A stretch of 64,000 bases of DNA from an uncultured Draconibacterium sp. (GCF_963677565.1 NZ_OY781981.1:1860001-1924000); one strand, 5' to 3'; shown: positions 42,313-51,576, counted from the stretch's first letter. The notes: a model not told the origin generated them from the sequence alone. A program made the numbers and translations.

Positions 42313-44040
42313 ATGGATAGAATTTGGAACTTAAAAAAACAAGGCGACCAAAACGAGGTAAAACACCTTTCAGCGGCGTTAAATGTGAATATGGTGATTG
42401 CGCGCTTGCTGGTACAACGGGGAATAAAAACTTACCCTGAAGCAAAAGCATTTTTCCGCCCCCGACTGAGTGACCTACACGATCCTTTTCTGATGAAAGA
42501 CATGGATAAAGCAGTTGCCCGTTTGGATAAGGCTATTGAAAATCAGGAAAAAGTTATTGTTTACGGCGATTACGATGTGGATGGAACGACCTCGGTTGCC
42601 CTGATGTATTCGTTTTTAAAACAGCGTATTGAAGATATTGAATATTATATTCCGGATCGTTACAGCGAAGGATATGGTATTTCTCCTAAAAGCATTGATT
42701 ATGCCGTTGAAAAGGGAGTGACGCTGATTGTTGCGCTCGATTGTGGAATTAAAGCTGTTGAAAAAATAGCCAAAGCCAAAGAACGCGGACTTGATTTTAT
42801 TATCTGCGATCATCATAATCCCGATGATGAGGTGCCACCAGCTGTTGCTGTTCTTGATGCCAAACAATCGGATTGTCAATATCCTTACAAAGAACTTTCG
42901 GGATGTGGTGTTGGATTTAAATTGCTTCAGGCCTACTGCAAAAAGCACGAAATTGATTACGAAGAAATATACGATTTGCTGGATTTGGTTGCTGTGAGTA
43001 TTGCAGCCGACATTGTTCCAATAACTGGTGAGAACAGGGTGCTGGCTTATTATGGCCTCAAAAAACTGAATTCGAATCCTGGTATTGGCTTGCAAACCAT
43101 TATAAATTTTGCAGGTATATCCGGAACAGAGATTACCATCAGCGATATTGTGTTTAAAATCGGACCACGCTTAAATGCTTCGGGTAGAATTGAGCACGGT
43201 AAAAAATCAGTGCAGATACTTGTCTCAACCGATGAAGATAAATCGGATTTGTTGGGAGAAGAGATCGATTCGTTCAATGAGATCAGAAAAACATTAGACC
43301 GCGATATTACCCAGGATGCCCTAGATACTATTGAAAATAGTACCGAGTTAAAAGCTATGAACAGTACGGTTTTATATAATCGTGACTGGCATAAAGGTGT
43401 TGTTGGAATTGTGGCATCAAGAGTTACTGAACATTTCTATCGTCCCACGATAATTTTAACGGAATCGAATGGTTTGGCAACCGGATCGGCACGTTCTGTT
43501 CGCGATTTTGATTTGTATGAAGCCATCGGTCAGTGCAGCGATTTACTGGAATCGTACGGAGGGCATATGTATGCTGCCGGCCTTACCATGAAAATCGAAA
43601 ATATTCCGGAATTCAAACGTCGCTTTGAAGAGATCGTGACTAATCAGATAACCGATAAACAGCAAATACAGACCATCGAGATAGATGCCAAAATTGCGCT
43701 AAGTGAGATTACTCCACGTTTTTATCGCATATTGAAGCAATTTGCTCCATTTGGCCCGCACAATATGACGCCGGTTTTTGTAACCGAAGACGTGTTTGAT
43801 GCAGGAACCAGCCGTTTGGTTGGTAAAAATCAAGAGCACTTAAAACTCGATCTGGTAGAGCCTGATGTAAATTCAGGAATTTTTCCCGGAATTGCGTTTA
43901 ATCAGTCTGAAGCATATGATGTAATCACTTCCGGTTCGCCTTTTGATGTTTGTTATTCGATTAATGAGAATGAATATCGTGGAAAAACGAACCTTCAGTT
44001 ATTCGTCAGGGATATCAAGAAAAGAGAATTTCTGGATTAA
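42313..44040 (+). CDS. recJ: Single-stranded-DNA-specific 5'-3' exonuclease RecJ
   Basis: A 575-residue DHH-family nuclease used in recombination and mismatch repair. Metal-binding motifs are VYGDYDVDGTTS (about 76-87), LDCGIK and ICDHHNPDD with the DHH at 166-168, and the DHHA1 domain has SYGGHMYAAGLTM. The C-terminal OB-fold region (about 455-575) is present, so it is full length. Its stop overlaps the stop of the convergent HAD gene by four bases, leaving no room for a terminator between them. Confidence 0.96.
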   Translation: MDRIWNLKKQGDQNEVKHLSAALNVNMVIARLLVQRGIKTYPEAKAFFRPRLSDLHDPFLMKDMDKAVARLDKAIENQEKVIVYGDYDVDGTTSVALMYSFLKQRIEDIEYYIPDRYSEGYGISPKSIDYAVEKGVTLIVALDCGIKAVEKIAKAKERGLDFIICDHHNPDDEVPPAVAVLDAKQSDCQYPYKELSGCGVGFKLLQAYCKKHEIDYEEIYDLLDLVAVSIAADIVPITGENRVLAYYGLKKLNSNPGIGLQTIINFAGISGTEITISDIVFKIGPRLNASGRIEHGKKSVQILVSTDEDKSDLLGEEIDSFNEIRKTLDRDITQDALDTIENSTELKAMNSTVLYNRDWHKGVVGIVASRVTEHFYRPTIILTESNGLATGSARSVRDFDLYEAIGQCSDLLESYGGHMYAAGLTMKIENIPEFKRRFEEIVTNQITDKQQIQTIEIDAKIALSEITPRFYRILKQFAPFGPHNMTPVFVTEDVFDAGTSRLVGKNQEHLKLDLVEPDVNSGIFPGIAFNQSEAYDVITSGSPFDVCYSINENEYRGKTNLQLFVRDIKKREFLD

Positions 44041-44669
44041 AGGGGAAGTGTTTCAAGTTGTCGTAAATCATCAATAACTTTTGATCCTGTTGCCAAAAGC
44101 CGGTCTTTCGATTGGTGTCCGTCGGCAATTAATATACAGTCTATTTCTAATTGTTGCGCTACCTCAAAATCGTGGTTAGTATCTCCAACAATGGTTGCCT
44201 GTGCTCTGCTGATGTTAAACCGGCGAATTAACTGTTCACCACGTTCGATTTTTGAAACTGCATAATGATCGTTTAATCCGGCCACACCCTCAAAATAGTC
44301 AAAAATCTGCTGATGTTTTAAGGTTTGTTCCAGCATACTTTGTTTCATCGCCGAAAGTACAAATTGCCGCAATCCCATATTTTTGAAATGTTCGAGAACT
44401 TCGGTTGCTGCATCATGTAAATTACATCCTGAAACACCGGCGTTGTAACGGTCAATAAATTCTTTTGCCGGAATGGAGAAATCTTCTTTTGAGAAATCGA
44501 AGCCAATGGCCTGGTAATAGGTTTTTACCGGAAATGAAAATACCTCTTTGTAGGTAAAACGATCAAGCAAATCGAGATTTCGTTCTTTCAGAAGAAGGTT
44601 GATTGTTGAAATGCAAAAATCAAGATCGTTGAGCAGCGTGCCGTTCCAGTCCCAGATAATTGATTGCAT
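44037..44669 (-). CDS. HAD-superfamily phosphatase (phosphoglycolate phosphatase-like)
   Basis: A 210-residue haloacid dehalogenase-type hydrolase. Motif I is WDWNGTLLND (the first Asp is the nucleophile, the second position of the DxD pair is Asn), motif II is VLSAMKQS, and motifs III/IV lie in KIERGEQL and VGDTNHDFEVAQQL. The cap domain of about 60 residues sits after motif I. Gph-like phosphoglycolate phosphatase is the nearest relative by pattern, but DWNGT instead of DxDGT makes the substrate uncertain. It follows the acyltransferase gene by one base on the same strand. Confidence 0.8.
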   Translation of the reverse strand: MQSIIWDWNGTLLNDLDFCISTINLLLKERNLDLLDRFTYKEVFSFPVKTYYQAIGFDFSKEDFSIPAKEFIDRYNAGVSGCNLHDAATEVLEHFKNMGLRQFVLSAMKQSMLEQTLKHQQIFDYFEGVAGLNDHYAVSKIERGEQLIRRFNISRAQATIVGDTNHDFEVAQQLEIDCILIADGHQSKDRLLATGSKVIDDLRQLETLPL

Positions 44670-44670
44670 G

Positions 44671-45813
44671 TTATTGCTTTGGTCTGTCGAATTTATTGAT
44701 TACAGGATAGGCGTATAGTTTCAGGAAACGCTCCTGGATATCGGTTATCGGGAAATCGATATGTACCATTGCCTGTTCCACCATTATCTCGAATTTCTTT
44801 TGCTCTTCGGCCGTGTAACGATCTTTAAAACGGTGTTCCTGCATCAGCATATCGTAAGCTACAAAATTACTGGGCCACAGTTTAAAGTTTTTATAAATCT
44901 GGTCGTCGATCATATCGGCCAGACTGCGAATATAATTATTACGCTGCTCGTTATTTTTTGCCAGTTCGAAGTGCGTTTCAATCGGTGTTCCAAAAGCAAA
45001 ACGCATTCTTCCTTTTGGGGCGAACATTCCCATCGACATGGCTTTTAGGTCGTCTTTGCTGCGTTTTGCAGTGCCATAATGCTCCTTTTTTATTAGTTCG
45101 CGAAGTTTGGCTAATCCACAAGGTTCAATTTCGTACGAAATAGAAACAGGAACAATATTCAGCTCGTTAAATCCGTCTGAAATTCCACCTTTATTACTCA
45201 TGTTTAACATCTTCAAAACGCTGTCCTGTGTTTTGTCGTTCCCATCTTTTGTGCGGCCTTCGCGCTGAGCTATCCATACCGACATTTCATCTTCGGTGAT
45301 GGATTTCCGGATAAAATGAGATACTTTTTTTGATGCTGTCAGAAGTTCGCGTGGTGGCAAATTACGTTTAATAACAAATGAGCGGTTTAGTTTTACGGTA
45401 TGTTCGATCCACTCGTATTGCAGCAGGTTGTCGCCAATGGCAATTTGCGTGGTATTCATACCGTGCTCGAAAATAAGAAAGTTCAATAAAGCTGCATCAA
45501 GAATGATATCGCGGTGGTTTGAAATAAACAGGTAGGGTTTCTTTTTATCCAGTTTATCGATACCGGTCACTTTTAGGCCATCGGAAGTTTTATCGACCAA
45601 CCAGTGCAGCAGGTCGTAAATAAATACACCCTGAAGTTGTTTAATGCTGCTAACCCGGCGAAGCTGAAACTTAACCATTTCAACTTTTGGCCGGTTCTTA
45701 AATAGGTGATGCAGAACGGAGTCAAAGGTTTTATCCTTTAGTAGCAACCTAATCTTTTGTTTGACTTCTTTATCGGTGTATGGGCGAATATCATCAAAAT
45801 TAATGTTACTCAT
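44671..45813 (-). CDS. PlsC-type acyltransferase (glycerol-phosphate acyltransferase-like)
   Basis: A 380-residue protein with the acyltransferase HX4D motif in SNHRDIILDAALL near residues 99-111 and downstream blocks RSFVIKRNLPPREL and AQREGRTKDGNDKTQ (the FPEG-like motif II/III, here Arg-Glu-Gly-Arg-Thr). No transmembrane helix is obvious, so it would be membrane-associated. The family acylates lysophospholipids or glycerol-phosphate; the exact step is unknown. It is followed by the HAD gene with a one-base gap. Confidence 0.8.
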   Translation of the reverse strand: MSNINFDDIRPYTDKEVKQKIRLLLKDKTFDSVLHHLFKNRPKVEMVKFQLRRVSSIKQLQGVFIYDLLHWLVDKTSDGLKVTGIDKLDKKKPYLFISNHRDIILDAALLNFLIFEHGMNTTQIAIGDNLLQYEWIEHTVKLNRSFVIKRNLPPRELLTASKKVSHFIRKSITEDEMSVWIAQREGRTKDGNDKTQDSVLKMLNMSNKGGISDGFNELNIVPVSISYEIEPCGLAKLRELIKKEHYGTAKRSKDDLKAMSMGMFAPKGRMRFAFGTPIETHFELAKNNEQRNNYIRSLADMIDDQIYKNFKLWPSNFVAYDMLMQEHRFKDRYTAEEQKKFEIMVEQAMVHIDFPITDIQERFLKLYAYPVINKFDRPKQ

Positions 45814-45851
45814 TATTCAAAATTTAACTCGGCAAAGTAAGGCATTCAAAA

Positions 45852-47894
45852 TCAGAATTTCAACCGAAGCTGCAATTTTAGCTCAGTTTTGTGGTGTCCG
45901 GCTATTTCATTATAGCCCGAACTTATGGTTTCGCGGTCGGTCCAACAGGTGTTGGCCAGTTTTAGCCAGCAATCAATTTTATTGGCTGGCTGGTATTTTA
46001 AATTAAGGTAGGTTCTGTAACCGTTGCCATAGTATGCAGGAATAGAAAACACATAAAGCATGTCGTTTTCATAGGCATAAATCCGGCTGTTATAACTATC
46101 GGTATTAAAGTAGGCCACCCGCGCAGAAAGATTAAGCGGGAATGTTTTGGGTGAATATTGAATATCCTGAAAAATCATAAATCCATTTTCACCAGCATCG
46201 GCTTTGTAGTAGACATGCTCTGCACGTGTTTTCAACAGAACAGTTTCCGAAGCCCGGAATTGAAAATGAATTCGGAATTTTTGTACCCGTTCAGGCAGAT
46301 TAATGTACCGGCCATCGCTTTTAAATTTTTGTTCTTTCTCTTCATTTTTAAAACGCAGGTAGGCACTCATCTTTTCACTGATCTGAAAATCGGCTTGAGT
46401 GAATATATCCCACGAACGTGCCGGTCCGGCAGTAGAATAATTAAACCAGTCCGACTTGTAAATATCAGAATAGGCTGAAAGCGTAACAAATTTAGCCGGT
46501 AGAAATCGCACTCCAAAATACAGTCCTGATTCGTTGCTAATGTTGCTACCCTCGGCAAGAGTGTTTGCCCAAAAAGCATGGTAGTCTTTCCCGAAATGAC
46601 GAAACAGTGCCGAGAAGCCCAGCTGGTCATTTATATGCACGATGGCGCCCTGGGTAAAAGCCTTGCCTTTCGATTTAGAAATTGCAACTTCGCCAAATAA
46701 TACATAGTTGTTTTTATTGAGCAGGTAGTCGGCTCCGGCCGTGAAATTGTCTTTTCCGCTGAAACGAAATTTGTTGTACAACTGTTCGCTTCGGATAAAA
46801 GCTTTGTCGAAATGTTGATAAACAACTGTTGCACCGATTTTCAGATTTTTAAAGTGATGGGTGAAAACACCTCCTGTGTTCGTAAATTTTACTGTTTTTT
46901 CATCGTTAATTTCATTTGATGTGCGATGGTAACCCGATGTCTGCAAACTGGAAAAATGAGATATGACCGAATCGTTATAAACCAAATTCCCATCGGCATT
47001 TTTGTGCGAATAAAACAGGATGATCTTTGAATTACCCAAATTTACGGAACCTGCTGCACCCCTGAAATAGTAATTTTCGTCTACCGAAGTATAACCACGA
47101 GTTCCCTGTCCGGTTTTTGTAATGCCCAAAACATTTTCCGATTTTCCGTTGGTGTAGCCTTGCCAAAGTACCAATCCCTGGCCGGCACGTACAATGTAAT
47201 CGCCAACGGAAATATTTTCGAAAGTATTGCTAAGTTTATAGCTTACGTGCCCCGAATAATAGTCGAAACCGTGTTTGTTGGAGCCGCTAAAAAAGGCTTC
47301 GCCCGGATCTTTTTCTGCTGTAAAACCAAACGAAATTTTATCATCAGCCTTAAAATTATAGCGGGTGTAGTACCTGAAACGATTACCTTCATATGGCACT
47401 GAGCAATCATCTTTTGTTTTATATCCTTGCGCAGTTTGCAAGTTGCCAAGCGTACGGAGCAATAGTTGCTGGTTGGCGTATTTTACAAGCTCTTTAAATG
47501 TCTTTTTTTCTTGTTCCTCAGGGCCAAACGATATAAAATACTGCAGGTTCTGCAACAGTTTAGGTGTCAGTCCATCCACTGCTTTTAGCTCGTAAATAGA
47601 ATAAACCGGCCCGTAATTTTCGGTGTACTCCATCAATTTCTGAATCTGAATCTCATTTAGCAAATAAAGCCGGGCAAGTTCCGTAGCAGTTGTTGCATTT
47701 ATATTTATCGGGTGTTCAAGTAGGTATTCAAGATCTTCGATGATCAGGGCGACATCGGTACCTTCTGCAATTTTATCGAGATGCGATTCCAGAATCGATT
47801 CAATCAATTTATCCGGCGAATTATTTTGCGCTGATGCTGCTAAAACAAACAGTTGTAACAGAACAAAGATTATATGTTTGGCCAGGCATTTCAT
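45852..47894 (-). CDS. Helix-hairpin-helix outer-membrane barrel protein
   Basis: A 680-residue protein with a signal peptide (1-22, IIFVLLQLFVLAASA). The N-terminal domain (about 30-130) is ComEA-like, with helix-hairpin-helix repeats HPININATTATELARLYLLNE and YELKAVDGLTPKLLQNLQYF. The long remainder (150-680) is made of alternating strands ending in aromatic residues, with a C-terminal ending LKLQLRLKF, the pattern of a large outer-membrane beta-barrel. DNA-binding HhH domains on a barrel are unusual; a role in DNA uptake or in surface assembly is possible but unproven. Its start overlaps the PorQ-like stop by four bases. Confidence 0.75.
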   Translation of the reverse strand: MKCLAKHIIFVLLQLFVLAASAQNNSPDKLIESILESHLDKIAEGTDVALIIEDLEYLLEHPININATTATELARLYLLNEIQIQKLMEYTENYGPVYSIYELKAVDGLTPKLLQNLQYFISFGPEEQEKKTFKELVKYANQQLLLRTLGNLQTAQGYKTKDDCSVPYEGNRFRYYTRYNFKADDKISFGFTAEKDPGEAFFSGSNKHGFDYYSGHVSYKLSNTFENISVGDYIVRAGQGLVLWQGYTNGKSENVLGITKTGQGTRGYTSVDENYYFRGAAGSVNLGNSKIILFYSHKNADGNLVYNDSVISHFSSLQTSGYHRTSNEINDEKTVKFTNTGGVFTHHFKNLKIGATVVYQHFDKAFIRSEQLYNKFRFSGKDNFTAGADYLLNKNNYVLFGEVAISKSKGKAFTQGAIVHINDQLGFSALFRHFGKDYHAFWANTLAEGSNISNESGLYFGVRFLPAKFVTLSAYSDIYKSDWFNYSTAGPARSWDIFTQADFQISEKMSAYLRFKNEEKEQKFKSDGRYINLPERVQKFRIHFQFRASETVLLKTRAEHVYYKADAGENGFMIFQDIQYSPKTFPLNLSARVAYFNTDSYNSRIYAYENDMLYVFSIPAYYGNGYRTYLNLKYQPANKIDCWLKLANTCWTDRETISSGYNEIAGHHKTELKLQLRLKF

Positions 47895-48709
47895 TTCGGT
47901 TGATACTGAATGGAGACAGACGGTGTAAATCCTAAATTTCCGTGATAGCTAAACGCAATGTCAGTGCTAATGTTTTTGAATCGATAACCCAAACCTGCCG
48001 TGTATTGAACAGGTCGTCCGGAAATACCAAAACGAAGCGCCAGATTCTGCAGGGGCATAAATTCCAATCCGCTTTTCATAACAACATCCCGATCTGATTC
48101 TTTTTGTGTTTCAATACTGATCAGGATATGCTTGTCGAAGGAATAATGCGCTCCAAGTCTGTAAATTGTCGGGAGTTTTATTTTTTCTTCAGGATAATTG
48201 TAGCCGTTTTTAACCGGATTATAGGTGTGAGCTCCCAATGTAATTTGTTCGGTTGGTTTAAAGACTGCACCAATTTCAAAAGTAAGGAAAGAAAAAGCTG
48301 TCGCATTTTCAGGCATACGCTGTGATTTGTAATCGAATTGAATGGCCGCATTAAAATGCTTAAAGAGTTGCTTGGCAAAGGCAAAGCCCAATTTGTGCTC
48401 TTTAAACGTGCCTTTCCCGAACTGATAAAAACTCAACCCAAAAGTTCCGGCTTTGGTAGGCAAAACAATGCTCGATGCTGCCAGTGCAAATTCGTCAATT
48501 CCATATTTCGATTCGTAAAATACTCCGACAGATAAATCTTGTAATTGAGCCAAAGTTGCCTGGTTGTGAAAAGTGCTCCAGGTGTCGGAAACTGAAACGA
48601 ATGCGTTTGAAAGGGCAATAGCACGAGCTCCGCCTGTATAATTCTGCGAGGAGGCGAATACCGCAATTGTTGAGAAAAATGCCAACAGTATGTAGAAGGG
48701 TTTAGACAT
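47891..48709 (-). CDS. PorQ/PorV-like outer-membrane protein
   Basis: A 272-residue protein with a signal peptide (1-21, YILLAFFSTIAVFASS), then YTGGARAIALSNAFVSVSDTWSTFHNQATLA, the N-terminal signature of the PorV/PorQ/UPF0164 family, and a barrel ending ISTDIAFSYHGNLGFTPSVSIQYQ. PorV and PorQ are accessory outer-membrane proteins of type IX secretion; whether this one is part of that machine is unknown. It overlaps the helix-hairpin-helix barrel gene by four bases (ATGA), so the two are translated together and probably interact. A purE terminator abuts its start codon. Confidence 0.75.
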   Translation of the reverse strand: MSKPFYILLAFFSTIAVFASSQNYTGGARAIALSNAFVSVSDTWSTFHNQATLAQLQDLSVGVFYESKYGIDEFALAASSIVLPTKAGTFGLSFYQFGKGTFKEHKLGFAFAKQLFKHFNAAIQFDYKSQRMPENATAFSFLTFEIGAVFKPTEQITLGAHTYNPVKNGYNYPEEKIKLPTIYRLGAHYSFDKHILISIETQKESDRDVVMKSGLEFMPLQNLALRFGISGRPVQYTAGLGYRFKNISTDIAFSYHGNLGFTPSVSIQYQPK

Positions 48710-48740
48710 AAAAAAAGAGGCATTAAATTAATACCTCTTT
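48710..48740 (-). terminator. purE terminator abutting the PorQ-like start codon
   Basis: On the minus strand AAAGAGG (48740-48734) pairs with CCTCTTT (48720-48714), with an inner ATTAA/TTAAT, and a run of Ts ends at 48710. The PorQ-like ATG follows at 48709. It doubles as that gene's initiation region. Confidence 0.7.
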
Positions 48741-48769
48741 AAAAATAAGTAAAATATCGTTAACTACAA

Positions 48770-49276
48770 TTAATTCGTTTTAAATCTGTACTTTACCTCT
48801 GATAGATCCTGGTTGGCTTTTACAATTTTTTGTTTAAGGTTTTCTTTGTAGGCAACCAGTTTATTCATTAATTCTTCATCGCCGGTAGCCATCATTTGTG
48901 TAGCCAAAATAGCAGCGTTCATGGCGCCATTTACTGCAACTGTTGCAACCGGAATTCCCGGAGGCATTTGCAGGATAGCAAGAATGGAATCGAAACCTGA
49001 CAGGCTGGCGTTAATGGGAACACCAATTACAGGAATCGGAGTCATTGCTGCAATTACACCCGGCAAATGAGCCGCCATTCCGGCACCGGCAATTATTACT
49101 TTAATTCCACGGTCTTTGGCTCCTTTGGCAAAGCTTTCTACTTCTTCCGGAGTTCGGTGTGCTGATAAAGCATTGATCTCGAAAGGGATTTCAAACTCAT
49201 CGAACAGTTTGGCAGCTTTTTCCATCACGCTTAAATCGGATGTACTGCCCATAATAATACTAACTTTTGGAGTCAT
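48770..49276 (-). CDS. purE: 5-(carboxyamino)imidazole ribonucleotide mutase PurE
   Basis: A 168-residue class I PurE that moves the carboxyl group of N5-CAIR to C4, giving CAIR in purine synthesis. The signature is MGSTSDLSVMEKAA at the N-terminus and ALSAHRTPEEVESFA near residues 38-52, followed by VIIAGAGMAAHLPGVIAAMTPIPVIGVP. It needs PurK, which is not in this window. It is divergent from hpt, another purine gene, with an 88-base gap that must hold both promoters. Confidence 0.96.
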   Translation of the reverse strand: MTPKVSIIMGSTSDLSVMEKAAKLFDEFEIPFEINALSAHRTPEEVESFAKGAKDRGIKVIIAGAGMAAHLPGVIAAMTPIPVIGVPINASLSGFDSILAILQMPPGIPVATVAVNGAMNAAILATQMMATGDEELMNKLVAYKENLKQKIVKANQDLSEVKYRFKTN

Positions 49277-49364
49277 GTTTTATAATTTATTTGTTACTTT
49301 GTATCTTTTTATTTTCAGCACGAAAATACAGCAAATTAGCAATTAATAAAAATCAAATCCATAT

Positions 49365-49904
49365 ATGAAGAAGGTTAAAATTCTGGATAAAGAATTTGAG
49401 TTATTTATTCCATATGAGAAGATTCGTTCAGTGGTTGAACAAATGGCTGAAACGATGAACAAGGAGTTAGCAGGTAAAGACCCGCTTTTTCTTTGTATAC
49501 TAAATGGTTCGTTTATGTTTGCCGCCGAGGTTTTTAAACGAATCGACTTTGTTGAGTCGGAAATTTCGTTTGTTAAACTGGCTTCGTACGAGGGCGATTC
49601 AACTACCGGAAAAGTAAAACAATTGATTGGGTTGAACGAAGAAATTGAAGGGCGCACGGTAGTTATCCTGGAAGATATTGTTGATACCGGAATTACCATC
49701 AATAATATTCAGAAGCAATTGGCAAAAATGAATCCGAAAGAGGTACAGGTGGCTACCTTATTGCTTAAACCGGACGCATTGAAAAAAGAGGTTGATCTGA
49801 AATATGTGGGCATGGAAATCCCGAATGATTTTATAGTAGGTTACGGACTTGATTACGATGGATACGGAAGAAACCTGATCGATATTTATACAGTAATTAA
49901 ATAA
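49365..49904 (+). CDS. hpt: Hypoxanthine phosphoribosyltransferase
   Basis: A 179-residue purine-salvage enzyme that makes IMP and GMP from hypoxanthine and guanine with PRPP. The PRPP loop VVILEDIVDTGITINN is the family hallmark (near 99-114), with PLFLCILNGSFMFAAEVF upstream and the C-terminal GYGLDYDGYGRNL loop. It starts MKKVKILDKEF at 49365, is followed by adk after 18 bases, and is divergent from purE. This groups purine synthesis, salvage and nucleotide kinase. Confidence 0.95.
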   Translation: MKKVKILDKEFELFIPYEKIRSVVEQMAETMNKELAGKDPLFLCILNGSFMFAAEVFKRIDFVESEISFVKLASYEGDSTTGKVKQLIGLNEEIEGRTVVILEDIVDTGITINNIQKQLAKMNPKEVQVATLLLKPDALKKEVDLKYVGMEIPNDFIVGYGLDYDGYGRNLIDIYTVIK

Positions 49905-49922
49905 AAAAACAACCAAAAAATT

Positions 49923-50495
49923 ATGCTGAATCTCGTATTGTTTGGCCCACCGGGAGCCGGAAAAGGTACCCAGGCCGAATTTTTAATTAAATCATTTGGA
50001 TTAATCCATTTATCTACCGGCGATCTGCTGAGAAGTGAAATTGCCGCAGGTACAGAATTGGGAAAAGAAGCCAAAAGCTTCATGGATAAAGGTGAACTGG
50101 TTCCAGACGAAGTGGTAATTGGAATGATAAAAAGTAAACTGGAAGCCAACAAAGAGGCGAAGGGTTTTATTTTCGACGGATTTCCACGTACCGTTGATCA
50201 GGCAAAGGCACTGGATGTATTATTGAATGATAACGGAACCCCAATTTCGGGTATGCTTTGCCTGCAGGTTGAAAAACAGGAATTAATCAACCGCCTGTTA
50301 AGCCGCGGAAAAGTTTCGGGTCGATCTGACGACCAGAACCAGTCGATCATTGAAAACCGTATCTCTGTTTATACCGAAAAAACACTTCCGTTAATAGAGT
50401 ATTACAATCCACAGGGTAAGCATTTCGATGTAAACGGCATGGGAACCATTGAGGAAATTGCAGTTCGTTTAAAGGAAGTTGTAGAAAAATTATAA
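49923..50495 (+). CDS. adk: Adenylate kinase
   Basis: A 190-residue nucleotide kinase (ATP + AMP to 2 ADP). The P-loop is GPPGAGKGTQ at residues 8-17, the AMP-binding region is LSTGDLLRSEI and the FDGFPRTVDQAKAL block lies near 82-95. The LID is the short form without zinc, the usual length in Bacteroidota. It lies between hpt (18 bases upstream) and obgE; a strong stem-loop follows the stop codon. Confidence 0.96.
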   Translation: MLNLVLFGPPGAGKGTQAEFLIKSFGLIHLSTGDLLRSEIAAGTELGKEAKSFMDKGELVPDEVVIGMIKSKLEANKEAKGFIFDGFPRTVDQAKALDVLLNDNGTPISGMLCLQVEKQELINRLLSRGKVSGRSDDQNQSIIENRISVYTEKTLPLIEYYNPQGKHFDVNGMGTIEEIAVRLKEVVEKL

Positions 50496-50512
50496 AACGA
50501 TTGTTCTGATGG

Positions 50513-50543
50513 GTGAGAAGTTTGTGTTGTGCAAATTTCTCAC
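50513..50543 (+). promoter_or_regulatory. 12-bp stem-loop between adk and obgE
   Basis: GTGAGAAGTTTG (50513-50524) pairs with CAAATTTCTCAC (50532-50543), one G-U pair, around a 7-base loop. It lies 18 bases after adk and 43 before obgE. No T-run follows, so an mRNA-processing or attenuating role is more likely than termination. Confidence 0.5.
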
Positions 50544-50586
50544 TTCTCTAAAACAAATTTCATACGAACAGGAAGTAGTAGATCAG

Positions 50587-51576
50587 ATGGCAGAAACCAA
50601 TTTTGTTGATTACGTAAGGATTCATTGTCAGTCGGGTAACGGAGGTTCCGGCTCAGCGCATTTGCGTCGGGAGAAATATGTTGCCAAAGGTGGACCCGAT
50701 GGTGGTGATGGTGGTCGAGGCGGCCATATAATTCTTGTTGGCAATGAGCAGATGTGGACACTTTTGCACCTGAAATACCGCAAACATATTAAAGCCGGGC
50801 ACGGAGATCCGGGAGGTAAACAGCGAAGCACAGGCGCCGATGGCGAAGATATTTACCTGGAAGTGCCGCTTGGGACGGTTGCCCGCGATGTGGAAACCGG
50901 CGAATTCCTGTTTGAAATAACAGAACACGGCGAAGAGCAAATTCTGATGAAAGGTGGCCGTGGTGGTCTGGGAAACGATCATTTTAAAACGTCTACCAAT
51001 CAAACACCGCGTTATGCGCAACCCGGCGAAGAAGGTGTGGAAGGTTGGAAAATCCTGGAGCTAAAAGTTCTGGCCGATGTTGGTTTGGTTGGTTTCCCCA
51101 GTGCCGGAAAATCAACACTGTTATCTGTGGTTTCGGCGGCAAAACCAAAAATTGCCGATTACCCGTTTACCACACTTGTGCCAAATTTGGGAATTGTTGG
51201 GCATCGCGAACAACGTTCGTTTGTAATGGCCGATATTCCCGGAATTATCGAAGGAGCGCACGAAGGTAAAGGGTTGGGACTTCGCTTTTTGAGGCACATA
51301 GAGCGAAACTCGATGTTATTGTTTATGGTGCCGGCCGATAGCAAAGATCACCTGAAAGAATATAAAGTTCTGCTTAACGAACTGGAGAAGTATAACCCGG
51401 AATTACTCGACAAACAACGGTTTTTAACCATCAGCAAAGCCGATATGCTTGACGAAGAACTGATGAAGGAAATCAGCTGCGAACTGGGTGATATTCCGCA
51501 TATGTTTTTTTCTGCCGTATCAGGATTCAATATTCAACAATTGAAAGACCGAATCTGGGAAATTTTAAATAATTAA
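50587..51576 (+). CDS. obgE: Obg-family GTPase (ObgE/CgtA)
   Basis: A 329-residue GTPase involved in 50S ribosome maturation and stress responses. The N-terminal Obg fold is glycine-rich (GNGGSGSAHLRREKYVAKGG and later GGRGGLGNDHFKTSTNQTPR). The G domain has G1 GFPSAGKST from residue 169, and DIPGIIEGAHEGKGLG as G3. I use the ATG at 50587 (MAETNFVDYVRIH), the conserved N-terminus, rather than an upstream frame opening at 50509 that would span the intergenic stem-loop. Its TAA overlaps the next gene's ATG by one base. Confidence 0.95.
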   Translation: MAETNFVDYVRIHCQSGNGGSGSAHLRREKYVAKGGPDGGDGGRGGHIILVGNEQMWTLLHLKYRKHIKAGHGDPGGKQRSTGADGEDIYLEVPLGTVARDVETGEFLFEITEHGEEQILMKGGRGGLGNDHFKTSTNQTPRYAQPGEEGVEGWKILELKVLADVGLVGFPSAGKSTLLSVVSAAKPKIADYPFTTLVPNLGIVGHREQRSFVMADIPGIIEGAHEGKGLGLRFLRHIERNSMLLFMVPADSKDHLKEYKVLLNELEKYNPELLDKQRFLTISKADMLDEELMKEISCELGDIPHMFFSAVSGFNIQQLKDRIWEILNN

